Shown one piece after another: positions 1-7,152 of a stretch of DNA of 23,861 nucleotides. The stretch spans positions 1-23,861 of the forward strand of contig UQVD01000021.1 in assembly GCA_900544385.1 (NCBI GenBank), given 5' to 3'. The position numbers and the translations under genes are program-made. Origin of the DNA: an uncultured Collinsella sp. (GTDB lineage: Bacteria > Actinomycetota > Coriobacteriia > Coriobacteriales > Coriobacteriaceae). Each line of letters starts with the position of its first letter. Within the stretch, counting starts at the first letter, position 1. The notes below the pieces were generated by a model. It did no database searches. It was not told the origin of the DNA and saw only the letters and a list, made by a program, of their open reading frames with translations.

Positions 1-98
1 AGACGATTTAGCCCGCTAGATGTTACAGATCGAGACAGAAGATTCTAGTCGCAGGTGATGTCGAGGTTTTGCCGACGAGGCCTACGTAACCGCCTTCG
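1..98. repeat. Left direct-repeat copy with decayed 3' end of a DUF4867-like gene
   Basis: This stretch matches 1343-1441. The first 55 bases are identical, and the rest differs by a few substitutions and one missing base. The right copy is the intact 3' end of the gene at 1387-2031 plus its downstream flank. Here the lost base (near 68) shifts the frame of the last ~18 codons read on the minus strand, so this copy is a gene remnant. Homology stops near 98 and an A/G-rich leader for the ATPase follows. The window begins inside this repeat, so the contig may have broken here because of it. Confidence 0.85.
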
Positions 99-111
99 CT
101 CAGCAATTCAT

Positions 112-140
112 TTGACTGAATAGGAAAGAAAGGAAAAAAT
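112..140 (+). promoter_or_regulatory. Possible promoter and purine-rich leader of the ATPase gene
   Basis: TTGACT (112-117) is followed after 17 bases by AAAAAT (135-140), a weak -10. From about 121 to 160 the plus strand is almost entirely A and G, built from repeated AGGAAA-like units and ending in the GGAG ribosome binding site before the ATG at 164. The -35 is reasonable and the -10 poor. Confidence 0.25.
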
Positions 141-163
141 AGGAAAAAAAGGAAAGGAGACTT

Positions 164-1270
164 ATGACTGAAACCATCTTCTCCCCCTCATTTGGAAATC
201 GCCCGTCCTATCTGGTGGGTCGCGGGAACGTGATTTCGACATTCATCTCCGGTCTTGAGCAGGAGCCGGGCAATCGAGACCGAGCCATGCTCATGCTCGG
301 CCAGCGAGGCAGCGGCAAGACGGTTCTTCTGTGGGAACTTGCCGACCGCGCACGCAAGCTCGGTTTTGTTGTCGCCACACCCACCGTAGCCTCCGAAGAT
401 ATGCTTGAGCGCATTGTTGAAAAAATCCAAGAAGCAGGCGAGCCTTATGTCAGCAAGCGTCATCTCCCCAAACTTTCTGGCGGTAGCTTGAGCGTCTTCG
501 GCTTCTCAGCCGGTCTCGAGTTCACACGCGATGTGCAGGAGACCAAGAGTTTCCAGTTCAAACTCACGCAGCTGGCGCGCAAGCTGACCGAGCAGGGGCA
601 CGGCATCCTCATCCTTATCGATGAGCTCCAAGCTAATTCACCTGAGATTAGACAGCTCGTCACCGCCTATCAAGAGCTGGTCGGTGAGGGACTCAACGTC
701 GCGCTTGTTATGGCAGGTCTCCCGGGAGCCGTCTGTGCAACGCTCAATGACCGCGTGCTGACATTTCTCAACCGCGCTCGCAAGGTCACGCTCGAACCGC
801 TTTCAGTCGGAGATGTCGATGCCTATTATCAGCGGGCTTTCGAAGAGCTCGACCTTGATATTCCAGGCGATCTTCGCCTCCGTGCCGCTCGCGCAACCCA
901 AGGCTCGCCCTATATGCTGCAGCTCATCGGCTATAACATCGGCAATCGCTGCAAGACAGGAGAACACGTAACGCCAGAGCAAGTCGACGGAGCTATCGAA
1001 GCGTCAAAAGCCGATTTCGAAAACGATGTTTGTGAAACGACGCTCGCCGCGCTATCGGACCAAGACGTCGCGTTTCTCGACGCAATGACTGATGACGAAG
1101 ACGCCGTTTCGCGCATTTCCGATGTAGCGAAACGCATGTCAGTCACACCCGACTATGCGCAAAAGTATCGCCGGCGCCTCATCGACGCCGGCGTAATCGA
1201 ACAGGCGCGCCGCGGTTACGTGCGTTTCGCCGTTCCATATATGGCTGACTATCTGCGCAGCCAACTCTAG
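164..1270 (+). CDS. AAA+ family ATPase with C-terminal winged helix
   Basis: The product has 368 residues. Walker A is GQRGSGKT at residues 46-53 and Walker B is LILIDEL ending at D153-E154, so it should bind and hydrolyse ATP. Residues ~310-368 resemble a winged-helix DNA-binding fold. The layout resembles Orc1/Cdc6-like or NTPase-type stand-alone ATPases of bacteria, which have no agreed function. The start has GGAG seven bases upstream. The gene faces the neighbouring minus-strand genes, stands alone, ends two bases before a strong hairpin, and lies between direct repeats, which suggests an inserted accessory gene. I cannot tell whether it acts in defence, in transposition or as a regulator. 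Confidence 0.8.
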   Translation: MTETIFSPSFGNRPSYLVGRGNVISTFISGLEQEPGNRDRAMLMLGQRGSGKTVLLWELADRARKLGFVVATPTVASEDMLERIVEKIQEAGEPYVSKRHLPKLSGGSLSVFGFSAGLEFTRDVQETKSFQFKLTQLARKLTEQGHGILILIDELQANSPEIRQLVTAYQELVGEGLNVALVMAGLPGAVCATLNDRVLTFLNRARKVTLEPLSVGDVDAYYQRAFEELDLDIPGDLRLRAARATQGSPYMLQLIGYNIGNRCKTGEHVTPEQVDGAIEASKADFENDVCETTLAALSDQDVAFLDAMTDDEDAVSRISDVAKRMSVTPDYAQKYRRRLIDAGVIEQARRGYVRFAVPYMADYLRSQL

Positions 1271-1272
1271 GC

Positions 1273-1309
1273 AGCCACCACAAAGGGGACAGGCACCTTT
1301 GTGGCGGCT
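1273..1309 (+). terminator. Terminator-like hairpin after the ATPase gene
   Basis: Arms 1273-1286 and 1296-1309 pair over 14 bases with one mismatch (core CCACAAAGG/CCTTTGTGG), starting two bases after the stop codon. There is no clear T run, so it may be a REP-like hairpin. The GGGGACAGGCACC inside it resembles dispersed repeats I associate with Coriobacteriia, from memory. Confidence 0.5.
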
Positions 1310-1320
1310 TGGGCCCGGTT

Positions 1321-1379
1321 TGTCTCGATCTGTAACAAGTAGAGACGATTTAGCCCGCTAGATGTTACAGATCGAGACA
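1321..1379. repeat. 17-bp perfect inverted repeat between convergent genes
   Basis: TGTCTCGATCTGTAACA (1321-1337) is repeated in inverse at 1363-1379 around a 25-base loop. Only its right arm and part of the loop appear at the left contig edge (1-37). It could be a bidirectional terminator stem or a repeat end. No T run follows on either strand. Confidence 0.7.
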
Positions 1380-1441
1380 GAAGATTCTAGTCGCAGGCGA
1401 TGTCGAGGTTCTTGCCGATGAGGCCTACGTAGCCGCCCTCG
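1343..1441. repeat. Right direct-repeat copy
   Basis: Partner of 1-98. It covers the right arm of the inverted repeat, the intergenic spacer and the last ~18 codons of the DUF4867-like gene. This copy is in frame and is likely ancestral. Confidence 0.85.
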
Positions 1442-2031
1442 GCAGCCTTGGGGCTATCAGCATGGCAGAGGACCCACTTGTCGGCCTTCCAATAGCAGTA
1501 GCTGTCACCGACGGCAGGCATCTCGGCCGCAGCCTCGGGGCGCGGACCGCTGGTGCCGGCGGGCAGCGCCACCATCACCTGGAAGCCGCCGTCGTCGACC
1601 ATGCACGGCGTGTAGTGGAGCGTGGTGTTGAAAACCTCGACAACCTTGCCCGCCGGCACGCGGAACGCCTTGACGCACGCGGTGTCGAGCTTGCCGTCCT
1701 CGATCTCCCAGCGATGCGCCACAAGCAGGATAAAATCGCGAGCACCCAGGTTGAACTCGCTGGCGCGGTGGTACTCCAGGCAGTTGAGGCGCGTGTTGTG
1801 GCCGTTGCACCAGCCCAGCTGGAACGGACGGCCACCAAACATGAGAAAGCCCAGTTTATCGGCATCCTTGACGCCCTCGAGCTCTGGCGCGCTTGCAACG
1901 TACTTGCTGCCCTCGGGAATGGGCGTGGCAGAGAGCGCCTCGAGCACGGGCGACGTGAGCTCGGACGAAACGTTATCCCAAACGTTGCCATAGGATTTGA
2001 ACTCGGGATCGTTGACAGAGTAGATATGCAT
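1387..2031 (-). CDS. DUF4867-family protein
   Basis: The product has 214 residues and no signal peptide or membrane segment. The opening (MHIYSVNDPEFKSYG) and overall length fit DUF4867, a cytoplasmic, probably cupin-like family often found near sugar-isomerase and tagatose or galactose genes. That assignment is from memory and has not been searched. The ATG at 2031 is chosen over a GTG two codons upstream because AGGAG lies five bases before it. A palindrome overlaps its likely -10. The last 18 codons are duplicated as a frameshifted remnant at the left contig edge. No catalytic motif is evident, so the biochemical role is unknown. Confidence 0.55.
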   Translation of the reverse strand: MHIYSVNDPEFKSYGNVWDNVSSELTSPVLEALSATPIPEGSKYVASAPELEGVKDADKLGFLMFGGRPFQLGWCNGHNTRLNCLEYHRASEFNLGARDFILLVAHRWEIEDGKLDTACVKAFRVPAGKVVEVFNTTLHYTPCMVDDGGFQVMVALPAGTSGPRPEAAAEMPAVGDSYCYWKADKWVLCHADSPKAAEGGYVGLIGKNLDIACD

Positions 2032-2040
2032 GTTCACTCC

Positions 2041-2066
2041 TGTTCGTAAATATGACTATACGAACA
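2041..2066 (-). promoter_or_regulatory. Operator-like palindrome upstream of the DUF4867-like gene
   Basis: TGTTCGTA (2041-2048) and TACGAACA (2059-2066) form a perfect 8-base inverted repeat with a 10-base spacer containing the minus-strand -10 TATAGT (2055-2060). A further TGTTC lies just upstream on the minus strand. The position fits repressor control. The binding protein is unknown. Confidence 0.45.
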
Positions 2067-2115
2067 TTCTAGAACAAACATGAGCGATTTTGAACGCTCG
2101 TCCAGACCAATCAAC

Positions 2116-2146
2116 AAAAAGGCGCCCCCGCATAAGCGAAGGCGCC
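2116..2146 (-). terminator. Intrinsic terminator of luxS
   Basis: On the minus strand an 11-bp stem (2146-2136 with 2131-2121, two G-U pairs, four-base loop) is followed by five Ts (2120-2116). It lies 30 bases after the luxS stop. Confidence 0.8.
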
Positions 2147-2175
2147 CAATGCGCGCGTTTTGGGCGATAAAGCCC

Positions 2176-2664
2176 TTATGCCTGCTGATAGTGCAGGTGT
2201 TTCTCGTCGATATCGGCCAGGTCGCGGTCGAGGTAACGGCGCGCGAGCCAGTTTGCCATGGGGAGGTTCTGGTCCAGGTAGTTGCCGCACTCCTCGGGAG
2301 CGGCACCGGGGACATCGCCCTCAAAGTCGGCGACAAACTCGAACAGCTCACGCACGAGCGGCAGGATCTCCTCGCTCGTCACCTCGCCAAATACGACGAG
2401 GTAAAAGCCCGTGCGGCAGCCCATGGGGCCAAAGTAGACAATGCGGCTCGACCACTCGGCATGATTGCGAAGGAACGTCGCGCCCAGGTGCTCGATGGTG
2501 TGGCACTCGGCCGTGTTCATGACCGGCTCCTTGTTGGGCGTGGTCAGGCGCAGGTCAAACGTGGTGACGGCGGCACCGGTCGCCGGATCGCGGTCGATGC
2601 GGCTCACATACACGCCGGGCTCAAGCAGCAGATGATCAACGGAAAAGCTGGCGATGCGCTCCAT
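2176..2664 (-). CDS. luxS: S-ribosylhomocysteine lyase LuxS
   Basis: The product has 162 residues, normal for LuxS. It cleaves S-ribosylhomocysteine to homocysteine and DPD, the precursor of autoinducer-2, in the activated methyl cycle. The metal ligands are visible: H55 and H59 in HTIEHL, and C126 in CGNYLDQN. The catalytic cysteine is C83 in MGCRTGFY. GAGAGG precedes the ATG. The gene stands alone between its terminator and a palindrome that ends 23 bases upstream of the start. I saw no SAM or SAH riboswitch. The Pfs nucleosidase that normally precedes LuxS in the cycle is not in the window. Confidence 0.97.
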   Translation of the reverse strand: MERIASFSVDHLLLEPGVYVSRIDRDPATGAAVTTFDLRLTTPNKEPVMNTAECHTIEHLGATFLRNHAEWSSRIVYFGPMGCRTGFYLVVFGEVTSEEILPLVRELFEFVADFEGDVPGAAPEECGNYLDQNLPMANWLARRYLDRDLADIDEKHLHYQQA

Positions 2665-2687
2665 GGCAAATCCTCTCGATAGTCAAA

Positions 2688-2758
2688 TTGGGACGGGGCT
2701 CTTTTAGCTGGTTCGAATGGTCGCACCAATCATACCAGTCAAAAAAGCCCCGTCCCAA
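2688..2758. repeat. 71-bp imperfect palindrome (GGGACGGGG family, copy A)
   Basis: TTGGGACGGGGCT (2688-2700) is perfectly inverted at 2746-2758. Symmetry continues almost to the centre near 2723 with scattered mismatches, including CTGGT and ATTGGT blocks. A run of A follows the centre on the plus strand. It resembles a REP-like or small non-autonomous element more than a simple terminator. Confidence 0.75.
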
Positions 2759-2769
2759 ATGAGCTACCC

Positions 2770-2804
2770 GGGACGGGGATCAATGAGTTTTAAATCCCCG
2801 TCCC
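2770..2804. repeat. Palindrome of the same GGGACGGGG family (copy B)
   Basis: GGGACGGGGAT (2770-2780) and ATCCCCGTCCC (2794-2804) form an 11-bp stem with a 13-base AT-rich loop. Its arms share the nine-base GGGACGGGG core with copy A, 12 bp away. Together they give four copies of the core between lacI and luxS. Confidence 0.8.
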
Positions 2805-2866
2805 AGAAAAATCATTCTAGGTAATCTAGAAGGACTTTTCCGCTCTGGGGTCTGGCGCCGTTCCGA

Positions 2867-3877
2867 CTAGATCTCGCGCACGCTTTGGCGCTCGACAAAG
2901 TAGGTCGACACGGCCGTCTTGCAGGTATAGCTCTTGGGGTTGCGGATGTTGCCCACCAGGCGACGCACCGCGATCTCGCCCACCTCGTGCTTGGGAACAT
3001 GCACCGTGGTGAGCGGCGGGTTGGAGAAGGCGCCCAAAGACAGGTCGTCAAAGCCGATGATCGAGACATCCTCGGGCACGCGAATACCGTGCTCGTTGAA
3101 CGCGCGCATGGCGCCCACGGCGAGCACGTCGTTCTCGGCAAAGAAAGCCGTCGGCAGATCGTCGCGCGAGACGTTGTCGAGCCACACGCCCATGTCGTGA
3201 TAAGCGCCCTCGAGCGTGGTACCCAGCGTGACGTGCCATGCCGGGTTGGCCTCAAGATCCGCGTCCTCAAGCGCTTGGCGATAGCCGCGCTCGCGGTCCT
3301 TAAAGTTGCGGATCCGAAGGTCGCCCGCCAGATAGCCGATTTGCCTGTGGCCTTTCTCGATAAGGTAATCCACGGCACGCAGCACCGAATCGGTGTTGGC
3401 GATGACTACGGCATCGAAGTACTGGCGATCGCTCCAGCCGTCGAGCACAATCAGGTGGGCGGCAGCGTCGGCGAACAGGGCGTAGTCCTCCTCGCCCAGC
3501 TCGGTACCCATCAGCACGATGGCGGCCGACGGGTCGGCGATCAGGCCCTCGACCTGCGGGCGCACGGCGTCCAGGTCGCTAAAGTCGAGCGAGACAAAGC
3601 TCGTGCTCATGCCGTGGCGACGCGCCTGGCGCTCCACGCCCTCGATGACCGCGGGATGGAAGGTGCTCTCGTCCAGGATGGCGCCCGTCTTGCGCGCAAG
3701 CACAAACTGGATGCTCTCGAGCTGCGTCGACTGCTGATAGCCAAGCGACTGCGCGCACTCCAGGATGACCTTGGCGGTCTCCTCGCTCACGCTGCGCTTG
3801 CGGTTGAGCGCGTTGGACACGGTTGCGGGCGAAAAGCCGGTAATGCGGCTGATCTCGCGGACGCTTGCTTTAGCCAT
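2867..3877 (-). CDS. LacI-family transcriptional regulator
   Basis: The product has 336 residues. The N-terminal helix-turn-helix (VREISRITGFSPATVSNALN, about residues 5-24) is typical of LacI/PurR, followed by a periplasmic-binding-protein-like effector domain with the usual C-terminal IIGFDDLSLG segment. The ATG at 3877 is chosen because it starts the DNA-binding domain and has AGGGGG seven bases upstream; a longer reading from 3958 adds an unrelated tail. It lies downstream of, and in line with, the beta-glucoside operon but has its own promoter. A TAAACA/TGTTTA palindrome there suggests autoregulation. Its sugar effector cannot be read from the sequence. Confidence 0.93.
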   Translation of the reverse strand: MAKASVREISRITGFSPATVSNALNRKRSVSEETAKVILECAQSLGYQQSTQLESIQFVLARKTGAILDESTFHPAVIEGVERQARRHGMSTSFVSLDFSDLDAVRPQVEGLIADPSAAIVLMGTELGEEDYALFADAAAHLIVLDGWSDRQYFDAVVIANTDSVLRAVDYLIEKGHRQIGYLAGDLRIRNFKDRERGYRQALEDADLEANPAWHVTLGTTLEGAYHDMGVWLDNVSRDDLPTAFFAENDVLAVGAMRAFNEHGIRVPEDVSIIGFDDLSLGAFSNPPLTTVHVPKHEVGEIAVRRLVGNIRNPKSYTCKTAVSTYFVERQSVREI

Positions 3878-3960
3878 CGTTCCCCCTAGCATCGGTCGCG
3901 GCCGAGCATCGTGGCTTGACCGCCCCGTGGCTCGGCAACTAAACGACCGCAAATTCAATC

Positions 3961-4006
3961 TAAACAGAATAGTAAATGTTTAATAGCTAGTTTAGCCTGT
4001 TGTCAA
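3961..4006 (-). promoter_or_regulatory. lacI promoter with overlapping palindromic operator
   Basis: On the minus strand a consensus TTGACA (4006-4001) is followed at 15-17 bases by TATTAA or TTAAAC. The palindrome TAAACA-N10-TGTTTA (3961-3982) overlaps this -10 region, as expected for an autoregulated LacI repressor. The stretch 3878-4059 is AT-rich compared with its flanks. I found no second copy of the palindrome in the window. Confidence 0.5.
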
Positions 4007-4059
4007 GCGAAGTGGCACGACTATTCCCCCAACGGGCGCATTTGTCCATCTTAACGTTA

Positions 4060-5478
4060 TTACGCAAGGTCTTCGCCATTGCTTGCTATTACGCGTCGGT
4101 ACCATTCGAAGCTTTTCTTTTTACGTCTCTCAAACGAGCCCGCACCGCTATCGTCTCGATCGACATAGATAAACCCGTAGCGCTTACGCATCTGTCCTGT
4201 GGCGACCGAAACCAAATCGATCGGGCCCCAACAGGTATATCCCATGAGTTCCACCCCGTCGAGCTCGACGGTCTCCCTCATCGCCTCGATGTGGGCCCGC
4301 AGGTATTCAACTCGATAGTCGTCTTCTATTTCACCCGAATCTTCCGGCACATCAGGAGCACCCAAACCGTTTTCGACGATGAACAGCGGCTTTTGATAGC
4401 GATCCCAGATTTCATTCATGGTGACGCGCAGCCCTTTGGGGTCGATAAACCTCCCCCAAGGCTCCTGTTTTAGATACGGATTAGGCGCCGAGCGAAGAAG
4501 GTTCGAATCGAACTGACCTTCCGCATGCGCTTTTGCGACGCGCGTCGAGTAATACGAAAACGAGACGAAATCGACCAGGTTTGCAGCCAGTACTTCGCGG
4601 TCATCATCCCGATAGGGCACCTCAAAACCATGGCGGGCGTATTCCTTGAGAACATAGCTCGGGTACGCACCGCGCACCTGGACGTCGGCAAACATGTAAT
4701 GGCTGCGATTCTCAGCCTGCGCAGCCAGCACATCGTCCGGATCACATGTAGCCGGATAGAAGACACCTGCGTTGAGCATGCAACCGATCTTCGCCCCAGG
4801 GCACAGTTCATGACACGCCCCGACCGCACGGGCGCTCGCAACCAATACATGGTGCACGGCCGTGTGAACCGTTGCATAGCGATTCTCCCCTTGCTCGAAG
4901 ATGATCCCCGCCGCCATAAAGCACGCCTGCGTCATGATGTTGATCTCGTTAAAGGTCAGCCAATAATTGACCAATCCCCGATAGCGCTCGAACACGGTAC
5001 GCGAATATCGCTCGAACAGGTCGACCAACCTGCGATCGCGCCATCCGCCATACGCATCGACGAGATGCATGGGGACATCATAGTGGTTGAGCGTCACCAA
5101 AGGCTCAATGTCATGCGCGCGACACGTCCTAAAAACATCCTCGTAAAAGGCAAGGCCTTCTTCATTGGGCTCGGCTTCGTCTCCTTTGGGAAAAATGCGG
5201 CTCCAGGCGATTGATAAGCGCAGGCATTTAAAACCCATCTGGGCAAACAGTTCAATATCCTGCTTATACCTATGGTAAAAATCAATGCCCTTGCGAGCGG
5301 GATAGAAGCTGTCGGGTGCCAACGCACGCGGATCAAGGTCTCCCCGCATGACGTCCATGCGTTGATCGCCAAACGGCAGCATGTCGGAATTGGCTAAACC
5401 GCGACCGCCTTCGTTCCATCCTCCCTCGCACTGGTTTGCAGCCAGAGCCCCGCCCCATAAAAAATCTTCTCTAAACAT
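4060..5478 (-). CDS. GH1 6-phospho-beta-glucosidase
   Basis: The 472-residue cytoplasmic TIM-barrel enzyme hydrolyses phosphorylated beta-glucosides delivered by the adjacent PTS. The GH1 signature starts it (FLWGGALAANQCEGG). The acid/base is E178 in TFNEIN and the nucleophile is E369 in FIVENGLG. The segment SVATGQMRKRYGF, near residues 424-437, carries the Ser, Lys and Tyr that bind the 6-phosphate, which favours a phospho-enzyme over a plain beta-glucosidase. The ATG at 5478 is chosen because the GH1 fold begins there and AAAGGA lies upstream; the 43-codon extension above it is unrelated sequence. It is the last gene of the bglG-EIIBC-bglA operon, after a spacer with competing hairpins. 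Confidence 0.93.
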   Translation of the reverse strand: MFREDFLWGGALAANQCEGGWNEGGRGLANSDMLPFGDQRMDVMRGDLDPRALAPDSFYPARKGIDFYHRYKQDIELFAQMGFKCLRLSIAWSRIFPKGDEAEPNEEGLAFYEDVFRTCRAHDIEPLVTLNHYDVPMHLVDAYGGWRDRRLVDLFERYSRTVFERYRGLVNYWLTFNEINIMTQACFMAAGIIFEQGENRYATVHTAVHHVLVASARAVGACHELCPGAKIGCMLNAGVFYPATCDPDDVLAAQAENRSHYMFADVQVRGAYPSYVLKEYARHGFEVPYRDDDREVLAANLVDFVSFSYYSTRVAKAHAEGQFDSNLLRSAPNPYLKQEPWGRFIDPKGLRVTMNEIWDRYQKPLFIVENGLGAPDVPEDSGEIEDDYRVEYLRAHIEAMRETVELDGVELMGYTCWGPIDLVSVATGQMRKRYGFIYVDRDDSGAGSFERRKKKSFEWYRRVIASNGEDLA

Positions 5479-5542
5479 TATGGTGTCGTCCTTTCTATCA
5501 AATTCCCGGCCCACACTGTCGAACGCAACGGACTCGGCAAGT

Positions 5543-5596
5543 GCCGCGCAACAGCACAGTACCGTTGCGCGGCCAAGGGGTCGGACCGCGCAACGG
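5543..5596 (-). promoter_or_regulatory. Mutually exclusive hairpins between EIIBC and the phospho-beta-glucosidase gene
   Basis: Arm B (5562-5573) can pair with arm C (5586-5596; 11-bp CCGTTGCGCGG stem) or with arm A (5543-5552; 10-bp GCCGCGCAAC stem), but not both. A and C are direct copies of CCGCGCAAC and B is their inverse. Neither hairpin is followed by a T run. The element could stabilise the upstream mRNA or tune expression of the last gene. Confidence 0.55.
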
Positions 5597-5624
5597 CTGG
5601 GGAGCATATTTGTGCAGTAGCCTC

Positions 5625-7073
5625 TTATGCCTCGACGGATTCAACGGCCTCAGAATCGCCGCTCTTGGACTTCAACGGCATCTTCTCCTGTCCTTCAAAT
5701 CCAAAAACCATCGCCAACGCAAACGTCACGGCACCGCCAGCAAGACACCCGATGGTGCCAGGGATGATATCCTGAGCAAACATGAGCACGTTCATCCATG
5801 GGAAACCAACGCCAGTGAAGATATAGACGTTGGCATGAAGAAGGCTTACCAGCAGACCACCGACAGCACCACCAATCATGTTCCAGGCAAGAGCCTTCTT
5901 GTCGCGAAACAGGATGCCGTAGATGATGGGCTCACTCACGCGACCGAAGGCATAGGTGATGAACAAGTTCCAGCCCGTGGCTCGACTCTCCTTGTCCTTA
6001 GCGCGCAGGCCATAGGCGAGCGCGATGGCAAGCGTGGTGTAGGCTACAACCGCGGCGCCGGGGTATAAGATGGCGTCGTAACCGTTCTGGAGCGCGGCGG
6101 GCAATATGGCGGTATAGATCGGCACGTGCATGCCGGTGGCGATGATCAGATTCCAGAATGCGCCGATAACCGCGGTCGCAGCGGGACCGGCAACAGAGGC
6201 GAGCCAAATGATGAAATCGGCCACAAGGCCCATGACAAATTGGACGGCAGGGCCGCAGAGGCACAGCGCGACCGGCAACATCACGAGCACCGTACCCACG
6301 GGTACGATCAGAACGCGCAACATATCAGGCGAGATCTTCTTAAAGAAGCGCTCAATATAGGACTGGGCCCAGGTGATCAAGATGACCGGAAGAACAGCCT
6401 GGGTGTAGTTGACGAGCTGCATGGGGATGCCGAAGACGCTGAAAGGCTTTCCGTCCTCAACAATAGCGAGCATGTCGGGATAAATCATCACAACAGCGAT
6501 GAGCAGTGCCAGCACAGGACTCGTTTTGAACTTCTTAGCCGAGCTATAGGCGGCAAACACCGGGAAGTAGTAATACGCCGCATCGCCCACCAGGGAAAGG
6601 ATCCGATACAGGTCGCTCGTTTCGGACATAAAACCGGCGCCTTCGGGCCCAAACAGAATGACGAGCATCTTGAAGATACCGGCGACACAAAAGATCGGAA
6701 GGATCGGGGTGATAGCGCCGCTCACGGCATCGAGCAGCTGATTGAAGAGGTGCTTGGGCGCCAAGCGCTCCTTCCAGCTAAGCTGAGGGCCATCGAGTTC
6801 CTCGTCAATCGATACCGTGACCTCGAATCCGCCCTGCTTACAAACCTCGTCGTAGACCTTGTCGACCGTGGGCCCGACCACCAGCTGCACCTGCCCTCCG
6901 GCGTGCACGACGCTGATGATAGACGAGATGTCCTCAAGCTTCTCATCATTCGAGAGGCTTTCATCCTTGAGGCTGAAGCGCAGGCGCGTCATGCAATGCG
7001 TAACCGAAGCCACGTTTTCCGCCCCGCCCACAGTGGAGAGAATCTGCTCTGCCACCTTTTTGTAATTTGCCAT
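5625..7073 (-). CDS. PTS beta-glucoside-type transporter subunit EIIBC
   Basis: The 482-residue membrane protein takes up and phosphorylates a beta-glucoside. The EIIB domain (about 1-85) carries the phosphorylated C27 in SVTHCMTRLRFSL. The EIIC domain (about 105-460) has the multiple hydrophobic segments of the Glc/Bgl superfamily. The C-terminal EIIA domain of full-length BglF-type proteins is absent, so phosphate must come from a separate EIIA-Glc-like protein not in this window. Two adjacent ATGs (7076, 7073) follow AAAGGAG; 7073 has the better spacing. Expression is probably controlled by the antiterminator encoded just upstream. Confidence 0.93.
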   Translation of the reverse strand: MANYKKVAEQILSTVGGAENVASVTHCMTRLRFSLKDESLSNDEKLEDISSIISVVHAGGQVQLVVGPTVDKVYDEVCKQGGFEVTVSIDEELDGPQLSWKERLAPKHLFNQLLDAVSGAITPILPIFCVAGIFKMLVILFGPEGAGFMSETSDLYRILSLVGDAAYYYFPVFAAYSSAKKFKTSPVLALLIAVVMIYPDMLAIVEDGKPFSVFGIPMQLVNYTQAVLPVILITWAQSYIERFFKKISPDMLRVLIVPVGTVLVMLPVALCLCGPAVQFVMGLVADFIIWLASVAGPAATAVIGAFWNLIIATGMHVPIYTAILPAALQNGYDAILYPGAAVVAYTTLAIALAYGLRAKDKESRATGWNLFITYAFGRVSEPIIYGILFRDKKALAWNMIGGAVGGLLVSLLHANVYIFTGVGFPWMNVLMFAQDIIPGTIGCLAGGAVTFALAMVFGFEGQEKMPLKSKSGDSEAVESVEA

Positions 7074-7081
7074 CATTGGCT

Positions 7082-7121
7082 CCTTTGCACAATCTTGGCT
7101 TACTGTTCGAATCGGCAAAGG
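7082..7121 (-). promoter_or_regulatory. Hairpin covering the EIIBC ribosome binding site
   Basis: CCTTTGC and GCAAAGG on the minus strand (7121-7115 and 7088-7082) can pair across a 26-base loop. The second arm contains most of the AAAGGAG ribosome binding site (7086-7080). Its first arm shares two bases with the 3' end of the antiterminator target at 7120-7152. No T run follows, so any effect would be on translation. Confidence 0.35.
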
Positions 7122-7152
7122 TCATGCCCCGAATGGCTACGGGTTACAATCC
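7120..7152 (-). promoter_or_regulatory. RAT-like antiterminator target at the bglG/EIIBC junction
   Basis: On the minus strand this 33-base stretch begins GGATTGTAACCCG and ends CGGGGCATGACC, keeping the GGATTGT...GGCA..ACC frame of known RAT sites with a CCCG/CGGG apical stem. It overlaps the bglG stop codon (7146-7144, TAA within GGATTGTAAC). It suggests a second checkpoint for the antiterminator just before the transporter gene. Confidence 0.6.

Noticed and set aside
2041..2075. LexA/SOS box before the DUF4867-like gene
   Set aside because: The CGAAC and GTTCG halves are too far apart for a LexA site.
2885..3889. 334-codon plus-strand open frame over lacI
   Set aside because: Antisense shadow of a clear LacI-family gene with no motif of its own.
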